Below are positions 43,414 through 51,335 of a stretch of 64,000 nucleotides of DNA, piece after piece; position 1 is the stretch's first letter; every line of letters begins with the position of its first letter. The notes under the pieces are model-generated. The model saw nothing but the letters and a program-made list of their open reading frames with translations, ran no database searches and was not told where the DNA came from. Where the stretch lies: positions 124,001 through 188,000 of the forward strand of contig JANQEE010000069.1 in assembly GCA_028278525.1 (NCBI GenBank), written 5' to 3'. This DNA is from Minwuiaceae bacterium (GTDB taxonomy: Bacteria; Pseudomonadota; Alphaproteobacteria; Minwuiales; Minwuiaceae). Position numbers and translations under genes: made by a program.

Positions 43414-44025
43414 ATGCGTTTTATAACTTCTGCAATTCGTTCGTTTTCGCTATTCAGGCGATGCCGCAGGGGCGCCACCGCTGTCGACTTCGCGCTGTCG
43501 TTCCCGGTGGCGATCATCTTCGTTACCGGCGTCATTGAATTGGGTGTGATGATGTTTACGTCCGTTATCGTCGAAGGCGGACTGCGCGAAGCGTCGCGCT
43601 ACGGCATCACCGGCGCCGGCAATACGCCAGCCGAGCGCGAACAGGCGGTGCGCGATATCGTCATGCGCCACAGCGCCGGTATGATCGATCCGGCATCCGT
43701 GCAGATCGACTTCTTGGAGTACGAAAGCTTCGAGCAGGTTGGCCAAGGTGAAACCTGCCTCGCCGCTTCGTGCGACGCATCGTCGCCGGCAGCCGATTTC
43801 GAAGACCAGAACGGCAACGGCACCTACGACGAGGATCTAGGCGTGCCCGGCCTGGGCGGCCCGCAGTCGATCGTCCTCTATCAGATCGACTACGAGTGGG
43901 AAATGGTGACCGGGCTGTTCCAGACCTTCATCGGCACCAACGGCAAGATGGCGATGAGTTCGTCGATCGCCGTGCGAAACGAGCCATACACCAGTGGCGG
44001 CGGCGGCGGAGGATCCACGCTATGA
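43414..44025 (+). CDS. tadE: TadE-family pseudopilin-like protein
   Basis: A 203-aa protein. FRRCRRGATAVDFALSFPVA is the TadE prepilin-like motif, followed by a hydrophobic helix and the TadE signature EGGLREASRYGITG. The middle holds DQNGNGTYDED, an EF-hand/dockerin-like Asp-rich loop that could bind calcium. The C-terminus ends in a Gly-rich SGGGGGG tail, which overlaps the start of the next gene by 4 bases. ATG at 43414 follows GGAGGG. Processing by CpaA is expected. GATAVDF replaces the more usual GATAVEF. Confidence 0.9.
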   Translation: MRFITSAIRSFSLFRRCRRGATAVDFALSFPVAIIFVTGVIELGVMMFTSVIVEGGLREASRYGITGAGNTPAEREQAVRDIVMRHSAGMIDPASVQIDFLEYESFEQVGQGETCLAASCDASSPAADFEDQNGNGTYDEDLGVPGLGGPQSIVLYQIDYEWEMVTGLFQTFIGTNGKMAMSSSIAVRNEPYTSGGGGGGSTL

Positions 44026-44630
44026 TTATCGGTATCGCCAGTTGGGCCGGCTTGCCTCTACGGCTGGCGCGGCGCTTCGGCCGTGACCGGCGCGGGACGG
44101 TCATGGTCGAACTGGCGTTCGCCATTCCGGTCATGACGATAGTCGTGTTCGGCGTGTTGGAGACGACGCGCTACGTCCTGATGCGGCAAAAAATGGATCG
44201 GGCGGCAGCCACGGTGTCCGATCTGGTCGCGCGCGCGCCCGTCATCTTCGCGAGCCAAATCCCGACTATCTTCGCGGCCACGCGCAGTGTGACGGCGCCG
44301 TTCGACCTCGCCACGGATGGTAATGTCGTTGTCTCCTCGGTGTTTTTCGAACCGACAACGCCTGCCCCCGTGATTGCCTGGCAACGCGACAACGGCGGCG
44401 CTTTAGCGCATGCCAGCACGATCGGAACGGAAGGCAACCTTGCCTCCTTGCCCCCGAACTTCATTATGGCACCAGGCGAGAACGTTATTATCTCCGAAGT
44501 CTTCTACCAGTACGAACCATGGATCGTCGGCGATATGTTTCCAACCCAGGTGGTCCGACATGTCGGCTTTCGGCGGCCTCGTCTCGGCAACTTGAACATA
44601 CTCGAGCCGGATCCACCGGTCTCTCCCTGA
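44022..44630 (+). CDS. Second TadE-like protein
   Basis: A 202-aa protein of the TadE/TadF type. RFGRDRRGTVMVELAFAIPV is the prepilin-like motif with Glu at +5, then a single hydrophobic helix and the periplasmic part RAAATVSDLVARAPVIFASQ and NVIISEVFYQYEPWIVGDMF. It is likely a minor pseudopilin (TadF-like). ATG overlaps the tadE stop by 4 bases. It ends the Tad operon; no tadD-type TPR gene is seen in the window. The end has no clear terminator hairpin within the next 60 bases. Confidence 0.88.
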   Translation: MIIGIASWAGLPLRLARRFGRDRRGTVMVELAFAIPVMTIVVFGVLETTRYVLMRQKMDRAAATVSDLVARAPVIFASQIPTIFAATRSVTAPFDLATDGNVVVSSVFFEPTTPAPVIAWQRDNGGALAHASTIGTEGNLASLPPNFIMAPGENVIISEVFYQYEPWIVGDMFPTQVVRHVGFRRPRLGNLNILEPDPPVSP

Positions 44631-44828
44631 CCGGCGGGTCCGGTCTCCGCGACGCCCCAGAGAACGGCTGCCGCACAAAAAGGGCGCCGTGGCTGAAACC
44701 GTGACTGCCTTCCCTCGCCGGAAGAGGGACGACGGCCTGCGACGTTCCACGCCACTCGCGCAGATCGCGACTTTTTCTGATAAAGTGCCCCTGTTCGATC
44801 GTCACTAACGGCAACGTGGGGCACCACG

Positions 44829-47306
44829 GTGGACAGACGGGGTCGCAAAGGCACATCCCTTGCGGAGGAACGGTTTCTCGACTTTGCCGAGTCCTCATCG
44901 GATTGGCTGTGGGAAATGGGCCCCGACCTTCGCATCAGCTTCATTTCCGAGAGCGTCGAGAAGGCGACCGGGCGGTCGGTGGCCTGGCACATCGGCAAGA
45001 CCCGGGAAGAACTGGGCGCCGCCAACGCGGCCCCCGCGCTCTGGCGACAGCATCTGGACGATCTGAACAACCGGCGGCCCTTTCGCAACTTCGCGTTTCC
45101 ACGGCAGCATCCGGATGGCTGGGAACAATGGCTCTCGAGCAGCGGCAAACCCCTGTTCGACGCAGATGGCCGGTTCGCCGGGTATCGCGGCACCGGCAGC
45201 GACATAACAGAACTCAAACGGGCCGAGTTCGCGCTGGAGCGGGCCCATGACGAGTTGGGCAAACATGTCGCGGAACGGACCAGAGAACTGGCGGAACGCA
45301 ACCAGCAATTGGCGGCTGAAATCGCCGAACGAAAGCGGGCGGAACAGGCCTTGCGGGAGAGCGAGCGGCGATACCAGATCGCCGCCGAGGCGGGGCAGGT
45401 CGGTGTCTGGGACTGGAACCTGGAAACCGGGGAGATGTATCTGGCGCCTAATCTGAAGGAAACGCTGGGTTACAGGGATATCGAAGTACCCAACCTGGCT
45501 TCGGAGTGGATCAAGTATGTCCACCCCGACGATACCGAACGGACCATGGCCGACGCGGAGAACCACAAGAACGGCCTGACGCCCGAGTTCAGCAACGAAC
45601 ATCGAAAGATCTGCAAGGGCGGCGCGGTGAGGTGGTTTCGCGTCAGTGGCGTTTGTATCCGCGACGCCGACGGCAAGCCGGTTCGCATGATCGGCTCCGA
45701 CACCGACATTACCGACCACCGCCGGACGGAGCAGGCCTTGCGGCTGGCCCGCTTCTCCATCGACAGGGCCGGCGACGCGGTGATCTGGATCGCGCATGAC
45801 GGCACTCTCATGTACGCGAACGAAACGGCGTGTCAGCGCCTCGGCTACAGCCGGGACGAACTCCTTGCACTCCATGTCTCGGATATCGATCCGGATCTGA
45901 AATCCTGGCAGGATGCCTGGTCCGTTGTGAAGGAACTTGGGAAGACGACTGTCGAGCGGCAGCAGCGAACCAAGGACGGCAAGGAGATATCCGCCGAGGT
46001 TTCAGCCTACTATCTGGAACATGGCGGTACCGAGATCGTCTGCACCATTTCCCGCGACATTACCGAAAGAAAGACTGCCGAAGCGGCAATGTTGGAGGCC
46101 AAGGAAAGCGCGGAGATCGCCAACCAGGCCAAATCCCGCTTCCTGGCTGCGGCAAACCACGATCTTCGGCAGCCGATGCAGGCCCTGAATCTGCATCTCT
46201 CCGAACTCTCGCAAACGCAGGACCCTGCCGAACAGAATGTAATCGTCGACGATATGCGCCAGGCGCTCCAGACAATGGGCAGCCTGCTGAACGGCCTGCT
46301 GGATATCGACAAGCTGGAGCAGAACGAGGTTCCGGTCGATGTAACCGACTTCCCGGTTTCAGAGCTGCTGCACCATATTGCGAGCGATTTCAGCCTACAG
46401 GCGCGCAAAAAGGGCCTGGACCTGCGTATCGTGACGTCGGATCTCTACATTCGGAGCGATCCAGCGCTGCTTGGACGCATCTTGCAAAACTACGTCGCCA
46501 ACGCGGTACGTTATACACATCGTGGAAAAATCCGCGTCGGCTGCCGTCGACGCAACGGAGTCGTGCGGATCGAGGTTTGGGATAGCGGAATCGGCATCGC
46601 GGAGGACGAGCTGACATCGATTTTCGAGGACTACTATCAGCTGGGCAATCCTGCCCGGGACCGCGAAAAAGGCCTGGGCCTTGGGCTTTCCATCGTACAA
46701 CGCATCGCCAAGCTGCTGGATCACCGCATCGGCGTGCGATCCAAGCCCGGCAAGGGAACGGTGTTTTCGGTCGATGTGCCGACCTCCGCGGCAGCCGGCA
46801 CGGCCAAGTCCGCCAGTGTGCCGGACTCAACCCGTTCTGTGGCATCGGAGGGGGCCCAAATTATCGTAATCGAAGACGACAAAGCGATCCTGCGGGCGAT
46901 AAAAGCCCTGCTGGAGAAATGGGGCGCGCGGGTCGTCGCCGCGCAGGATGCGGAAGGCGTGCTTGTTGAACTGGCCGCCCACCCGGTCGGCGACGGCTTC
47001 GCGCCGGATCTACTTTTGGCAGATTACCGCCTGGCCGCCGGCTGCACCGGGTTGGACGCCGCGCACCGTGTCATGGCCAGCCTGGGTCGGCCGGTGAACA
47101 CGGTGATCCTGACCGGCGATACCGATTCCGGCATTACCCGAGAGATTCGCATTGCCGGCTTCGACGTGTTGCACAAACCGCTCGACCCGATGGCATTGAA
47201 ATCGATGATCGCAAACCTGCGCCGCGCAGACGGCCTCCACCCACCGGGCCCCGCCCGAATGCCGGCCGCTAACGGAATTTCAAGTGTTGTCCCATCGGCA
47301 CATTGA
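44829..47306 (+). CDS. Triple-PAS hybrid histidine kinase (HDLRQP class)
   Basis: A soluble 825-aa hybrid kinase. PAS 1 (about 12-125), a coiled coil (about 130-180, LGKHVAERTRELAERNQQLA), PAS 2 (about 183-300, GVWDWNLETGEMYLA), PAS 3 (about 305-420, ANETACQRLGYSRDELLALH), HisKA with His444 in ANHDLRQPMQALNLHL, HATPase with QNYVANAVRYTHRGK and VWDSGIGI, GLGLGLSIVQRIAKLL, and a C-terminal receiver with Asp732 in LLLADYRLAAGCTG. The HDLRQP motif marks the NahK/ErcS/ShkA-like class. Start GTG at 44829. It lies 198 bases after the Tad operon on the same strand and could control it; no direct proof. Confidence 0.88.
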   Translation: MDRRGRKGTSLAEERFLDFAESSSDWLWEMGPDLRISFISESVEKATGRSVAWHIGKTREELGAANAAPALWRQHLDDLNNRRPFRNFAFPRQHPDGWEQWLSSSGKPLFDADGRFAGYRGTGSDITELKRAEFALERAHDELGKHVAERTRELAERNQQLAAEIAERKRAEQALRESERRYQIAAEAGQVGVWDWNLETGEMYLAPNLKETLGYRDIEVPNLASEWIKYVHPDDTERTMADAENHKNGLTPEFSNEHRKICKGGAVRWFRVSGVCIRDADGKPVRMIGSDTDITDHRRTEQALRLARFSIDRAGDAVIWIAHDGTLMYANETACQRLGYSRDELLALHVSDIDPDLKSWQDAWSVVKELGKTTVERQQRTKDGKEISAEVSAYYLEHGGTEIVCTISRDITERKTAEAAMLEAKESAEIANQAKSRFLAAANHDLRQPMQALNLHLSELSQTQDPAEQNVIVDDMRQALQTMGSLLNGLLDIDKLEQNEVPVDVTDFPVSELLHHIASDFSLQARKKGLDLRIVTSDLYIRSDPALLGRILQNYVANAVRYTHRGKIRVGCRRRNGVVRIEVWDSGIGIAEDELTSIFEDYYQLGNPARDREKGLGLGLSIVQRIAKLLDHRIGVRSKPGKGTVFSVDVPTSAAAGTAKSASVPDSTRSVASEGAQIIVIEDDKAILRAIKALLEKWGARVVAAQDAEGVLVELAAHPVGDGFAPDLLLADYRLAAGCTGLDAAHRVMASLGRPVNTVILTGDTDSGITREIRIAGFDVLHKPLDPMALKSMIANLRRADGLHPPGPARMPAANGISSVVPSAH

Positions 47307-47627
47307 ACAGCAAATCACCGAAGTGGATCGTCCGGGGCAGTTGCGGCGATCCGATATGCGGCCATACCTCATCCTGGCCGGCATGACGTCGGCGCAATGA
47401 ACGATCCGATCCGGCGTCAGCGGATCGGAAAACAAGGGTTGGAAATCCGGCTTCTCGGACTCGGCGGCCCCTTGGCACGACCTGAAAGCGGACGGTCTGC
47501 TGCGGCCGGACGCGCCGAGACCGGGTGCCCCCGGCCCCGTTGAATCAACCGGTCTGCTGTGACACCTTCTGCATAAGCCGCATCGGCGGCATATCAGACA
47601 GGTCCAGGCAAACCCCAGAGGATGGTT
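47307..47627. other. Intergenic interval (321 bases) between hybrid kinase and alcohol dehydrogenase
   Basis: No gene is supported. It contains an 8-base inverted repeat CCGATCCG/CGGATCGG at 47406-47428 with a 7-base loop; it has no T tract on either side and its role is unclear. The ADH promoter should be in the right part. Confidence 0.4.
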
Positions 47628-48683
47628 ATGAAAAGCTATCAATTCGACGAATACGGTCAGCCGCTGAAGCTGTTCGAGACCGACACGCCTAGCCCGCAGG
47701 GCGAAGAGGTGCTGGTCAGGATCGACGCCTGCGGCGTCTGCCACAGCGATATCCATCTCTGGGAAGGCTATTTCGACATGGGCGGCGATAAGAAGCTGGA
47801 CCTCGCCCAGGGCCGCCCCCTGCCCTTCTCGCTCGGCCACGAGATCGTCGGCGAGGTGGTCGCGGTCGGCGACCAGGCTACTGACGCGAAGGTCGGCGAC
47901 AAAGGCGTTGTCTATCCCTGGATCGGCTGCGGCGACTGCCCGGTCTGTGCCTCGGGCCAGGAGCATGTCTGCAACCGGCCGCGGGCGCTGGGCGTCAACG
48001 CGCAGGGCGGCTACAGCGACCATGTGATGGTCCCCAACGGCCGTTATCTGTACGGCTACGGCGACGTGCCAGCTTCGTTGGCCTGCACCTATGCCTGCTC
48101 CGGCCTGACCGCCTACAGCGCCCTGATGAAGACAAAAAGCCGGGCGACCGGCCGCAACCTGCTGATCATCGGCGCGGGCGGCGTCGGCATGGCGGGCCTG
48201 TCCCTGGCCCAGACGGTGCTGGATACGGAAATCATCGTCGCCGATATCGACGACGCGAAGCTTGAGGCCGCCAAACAGGCCGGCGCCGCGCATGTGATCA
48301 ACACCAAGGACGCCGACGCGGTAAAGCAGGTGCTGAAGCTGACCGGCGGCGGCGCCGCGGCGGCAATCGACTTCGTCGGCTCCGGCCCGTCGGCAGGCTT
48401 CGGCGTCGGCGCCATCGGCAAGGGCGGCAAACTGGTGATCGTCGGGCTGTTCGGCGGCGCGCTGCCGCTGTCGCTGCCGATGTTCCCGCTGAAAGCCATG
48501 GCGATCGAGGGGTCCTACGTCGGCAGCCCACAGGAAATGAAGGAACTGATGGACCTGGTGCGGGGCGGCAAGGTCAAGCCGATCCCGGTCGAAGCCCGCG
48601 CGCTGGAGCAGGCGCAGCAGACCATCGACGACCTGCGCGAAGGACGCATTGTCGGCCGCGTGGTCCTGGAACCCGCCTTTTAG
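47628..48683 (+). CDS. Zinc-dependent alcohol dehydrogenase (medium-chain)
   Basis: A 351-aa Zn-ADH. Catalytic zinc ligand Cys38 in DACGVCHSDIHLWEGYF, His71-Glu72 in LGHEIVGEVV; structural zinc Cys101, 104, 107 and 115 in GCGDCPVCASGQEHVC. The coenzyme loop is LLIIGAGGVGMAGLSLAQ, then VADIDDAKLEAAKQAGAAHV with an acidic end favouring NAD. ATG at 47628 follows AGAGG at 6-7 bases; an ATG six bases earlier is too close to the ribosome site. Possible partner of the SDR/MaoC genes downstream. Alcohol substrate unknown. Confidence 0.9.
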   Translation: MKSYQFDEYGQPLKLFETDTPSPQGEEVLVRIDACGVCHSDIHLWEGYFDMGGDKKLDLAQGRPLPFSLGHEIVGEVVAVGDQATDAKVGDKGVVYPWIGCGDCPVCASGQEHVCNRPRALGVNAQGGYSDHVMVPNGRYLYGYGDVPASLACTYACSGLTAYSALMKTKSRATGRNLLIIGAGGVGMAGLSLAQTVLDTEIIVADIDDAKLEAAKQAGAAHVINTKDADAVKQVLKLTGGGAAAAIDFVGSGPSAGFGVGAIGKGGKLVIVGLFGGALPLSLPMFPLKAMAIEGSYVGSPQEMKELMDLVRGGKVKPIPVEARALEQAQQTIDDLREGRIVGRVVLEPAF

Positions 48684-48752
48684 GCGACCCAATCCGCCCG
48701 TTTGCGGGCAAGAAACCGAGTTTGAAACGATCAGTTAAGGGAGGAATTGACC

Positions 48753-49673
48753 ATGGCCGACGGCGGTATGGTTCAGGACAAAGTTGCAGTGGTCACCGGT
48801 GCAGGCCGGGGCATCGGGCGGGAAATCGCCTTACTAATGGCCAAGGAAGGCGCGAAGGTCGTGGTCAACGACCTGGGCGGCTCGGTCGACGGCGAAGGCC
48901 AGGATGCGGGCCCGGCGGCGGAAGTGGTCGGCGAGATCAAAGCGGCCGGCGGCGAGGCCGTCGCCAACACGGATAGCGTCGCGGAGCGCAAGGGCGCGGA
49001 GAACATCATCTCCGCCGCGATGGACACGTTCGGGCGTGTCGACGTTGTGGTGAACAACGCCGGCATTCTGCGCGACCGCATCTTTCATCATATGAGCGAA
49101 CCGGAATGGGACGCGGTGATCGCCGTGCATCTGAACGGCGCCTTCAACGTCAGTCGCGCGGCCGCGCCCTACATGCGCCAGCAGGAGAGCGGCGCGTACG
49201 TGCAGTTCACGTCGACCTCCGGCCTGATCGGTAATTTCGGGCAGGCCAACTATGCCGCGGCCAAGCTCGGCATCGTCGGCCTGTCGAAATCGATCGCGCT
49301 GGATATGTCGCGGTTCAACGTGCGCTCCAACTGCATCTCGCCGTTCGCCTGGAGCCGGATGATCGGGACCATTCCGTCGGATACGCCGGAGCAGCAGGCC
49401 AGGCTGGCCAAGATCCAGCAGATGAAGCCGGGCGATATCGCGCCGCTCGCGGTCTATCTCGGCTCCGACGCCGCGAAGGACGTGACCGGCCAGATCTTCG
49501 CGGTACGCCGCAACGAGATCTTCCTGATCAGCCAGCCACGGCCGGTTCGCTCGGTCCACAGTGGCGACGGCTGGACTCCGGCGGCAATCGCCGAGCACGG
49601 CATGCCGGCGCTGGAGGCCTCGTTCTATCCGCTCGACCGCTCGGCGGACGTGTTCAACTGGGATCCGGTCTGA
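48753..49673 (+). CDS. SDR 3-hydroxyacyl-CoA dehydrogenase-like (MFE-2 N-terminal half homologue)
   Basis: A 306-aa SDR. Loop VVTGAGRGIGREIALLMA, VVVNDLGGSVDGEGQD insertion, NNAGILRDRIFHHMSE, and catalytic Tyr-Lys in NYAAAKLGIVGLSKSI. The D-L-G-G-S-V-D-G-x-G insertion and GILRDRIF are those of the hydroxyacyl-CoA dehydrogenase half of peroxisomal multifunctional enzyme 2. The following gene encodes the MaoC-type hydratase that is fused to this domain in the eukaryotic enzyme. ATG at 48753 follows GGGAGGA. It would oxidise (R)-3-hydroxyacyl-CoA. Confidence 0.9.
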   Translation: MADGGMVQDKVAVVTGAGRGIGREIALLMAKEGAKVVVNDLGGSVDGEGQDAGPAAEVVGEIKAAGGEAVANTDSVAERKGAENIISAAMDTFGRVDVVVNNAGILRDRIFHHMSEPEWDAVIAVHLNGAFNVSRAAAPYMRQQESGAYVQFTSTSGLIGNFGQANYAAAKLGIVGLSKSIALDMSRFNVRSNCISPFAWSRMIGTIPSDTPEQQARLAKIQQMKPGDIAPLAVYLGSDAAKDVTGQIFAVRRNEIFLISQPRPVRSVHSGDGWTPAAIAEHGMPALEASFYPLDRSADVFNWDPV

Positions 49674-49686
49674 GCGGAGCGGGCCG

Positions 49687-50550
49687 ATGCCGATCGACTA
49701 CGACAAGCTGCTCAACTATCCGATACCGGCGGTCGAGCAGGACCTGAGCATGCGCGACAGCATGCTCTATGCGCTGGGCGTCGGCGTCGGCGCCGACCCC
49801 ATGGACACCGGACAGCTTCAGTTCGCCTACGAGGACGGGCTGAAGGCGATGCCGAGCATGGCGGTGGTGCTCTGCCATCCGGGTTTTTGGGTCAAGAACC
49901 CGGACACCGGGATCGACTGGGTCAAGGTGCTGCACGGCGAGCAGTCGATGGTGCTGCACCGCCCGCTGCCGACGCGCGGCAAGCTGATCGGCAAGAGCCG
50001 GGTGACGGAGATCTACGACAAGGGCGCCGACAAGGGCGCGCTGATGTACCAGGAACGGACGGTGAGCGACGCGGAGACCGGCGAGAAAATCTGCACGCTG
50101 ACCGCATCCACCTTCTGCCGCGGCGACGGCGGATTCGGCGGCGGTCCATCAGGCCCTTCGCCGAAGCCGCACGCCCTGCCGGGCCGTGACCCGGACGGCG
50201 CCATCGACATGCCGACCTTAGCCCAGGCGGCGTTGATCTACCGTTTAAGCGGCGACTACAACCCCCTGCACGCCGACCCGGCGGTGGCGACAAAGGCGGG
50301 CTTCGAGCGGCCGATCCTGCATGGACTCTGCACCTTCGGCGTCGCCTGCCATGCCCTGGTAAAGGCGCTCTGCGACTACCAGCCGGAGCGGCTGGTGCGC
50401 CAGGACGTGCGTTTCTCGGCACCGGTCTATCCGGGCGAGACGATCCGGGTGGAATATTGGCGGGACGGCGGCCAAGTGTCGTACCGGGCCAAAGTGGTCG
50501 AGCGAGACGTGGTGGTGCTGAACAACGGCTACGCGGAAATCGCCGGCTGA
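49687..50550 (+). CDS. MaoC-type enoyl-CoA hydratase 2
   Basis: A 287-aa double hot-dog protein: an N-terminal half without hydratase motif (LSMRDSMLYALGVGVGADPM, YEDGLKAMPSMAVVLCHPGF) and a C-terminal MaoC domain with the hydratase-2 motif LSGDYNPLHADPAVATKAGF (Asp, Asn, His catalytic residues) and ERPILHGLCTFGVACHAL. That architecture is that of the hydratase half of MFE-2. It begins 13 bases after the SDR stop. Product would be (R)-3-hydroxyacyl-CoA, the substrate of the SDR upstream, so the pair is a two-gene multifunctional enzyme. Two codons from the convergent B3/4 gene end. Confidence 0.9.
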   Translation: MPIDYDKLLNYPIPAVEQDLSMRDSMLYALGVGVGADPMDTGQLQFAYEDGLKAMPSMAVVLCHPGFWVKNPDTGIDWVKVLHGEQSMVLHRPLPTRGKLIGKSRVTEIYDKGADKGALMYQERTVSDAETGEKICTLTASTFCRGDGGFGGGPSGPSPKPHALPGRDPDGAIDMPTLAQAALIYRLSGDYNPLHADPAVATKAGFERPILHGLCTFGVACHALVKALCDYQPERLVRQDVRFSAPVYPGETIRVEYWRDGGQVSYRAKVVERDVVVLNNGYAEIAG

Positions 50551-50552
50551 GC

Positions 50553-51266
50553 TCAATCGCCGCCTAAACTCACGGATGGGGAGTCGGCGTCGGCGACCGC
50601 GTAAGCAGTCGTCGCGCCGCAATGGTCCGTCAGCCAGGCGCAGAGGTCTTCCGTCACGGTCTCAACCAGAGCGCCCGTTCCCAATGACTGCACGGTCAAA
50701 GCGGCGTTTGCAGTACCACCGCTGACCGCGCTGCGGGCGTCCTGGTACCAGTTCCAGCGGCGGCAGAGCAGCTTCTGGCCGTCGGCGTAGACGACCTCGC
50801 CCGCTTTCGGCGGATCCTGCTTGTTGTCGCTGTCGCCGAGGGCGATGAATGTGTCATCGTCACGGGCGATGCGGAACGCCAGCGGGCCGCTTACCTTCGC
50901 CAGGTCGTCCGCGCCGACCGGCATGTGATGCAGGGCCGAGACCGCGTTGTAGGCATCCACCAGGCTGTTGATGCGCGGCAGACCCCGCCCCTGCTGGATC
51001 GATTTCAACAGGCGCTCGACCGAGGAGCGGTAGCTGGTCTTCTTGACGCCGAACGCCTTGTAGGCGGAGCGCCAAGCGATTAGCGCGTCGATCTCCGCAA
51101 GCGGCGTCTCGCCGATGGCATCGCGAACCTTGGCCTCGGCGGACGCGACCGCGGCCTCTAGCGACGGCGGCGACGGCGCCTGTATCTTCAGGCCAGTGGC
51201 CACGACCAGTGCCACCCGGTATTCGGGGAAGTCCGTCATCAACTCGGAAATGTCGAGGCTCACCAT
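50553..51266 (-). CDS. Stand-alone B3/B4 domain protein (PheT editing-domain-like)
   Basis: A 237-aa protein resembling the B3/B4 tRNA-binding/editing domain of phenylalanyl-tRNA synthetase beta without the rest of the synthetase. Visible blocks: AWRSAYKAFGVKKTSYRSSV, GLPRINSLVDAYNAVSALH, HMPVGADDLAKVSGPLAFRI and VVYADGQKLLCRRWNWYQDA. Stand-alone members may clear mischarged tRNA or have another role. It is convergent with the MaoC gene (2-base gap) and divergent from the CoA-transferase. Confidence 0.85.
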   Translation of the reverse strand: MVSLDISELMTDFPEYRVALVVATGLKIQAPSPPSLEAAVASAEAKVRDAIGETPLAEIDALIAWRSAYKAFGVKKTSYRSSVERLLKSIQQGRGLPRINSLVDAYNAVSALHHMPVGADDLAKVSGPLAFRIARDDDTFIALGDSDNKQDPPKAGEVVYADGQKLLCRRWNWYQDARSAVSGGTANAALTVQSLGTGALVETVTEDLCAWLTDHCGATTAYAVADADSPSVSLGGD

Positions 51267-51335
51267 GTCGTCGCGTTCCCGTTCCGGTTATTGTGGCCAC
51301 CGATTTGAGCAGCGTTATAACCCGGGAAGCCTGAG

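Noticed and set aside
47406..47428. Hairpin CCGATCCG/CGGATCGG after the hybrid kinase
   Set aside because: No T tract in either direction and a modest stem; not enough for a terminator call.
47280..48692. Reverse open frame of 470 codons opposite the alcohol dehydrogenase
   Set aside because: Shadow of the zinc dehydrogenase, whose catalytic and structural ligands are all in place on the forward strand.
48694..48712. Small hairpin CCCGTTTGCGGG between ADH and SDR genes
   Set aside because: Four-base stem is expected by chance at this GC content.
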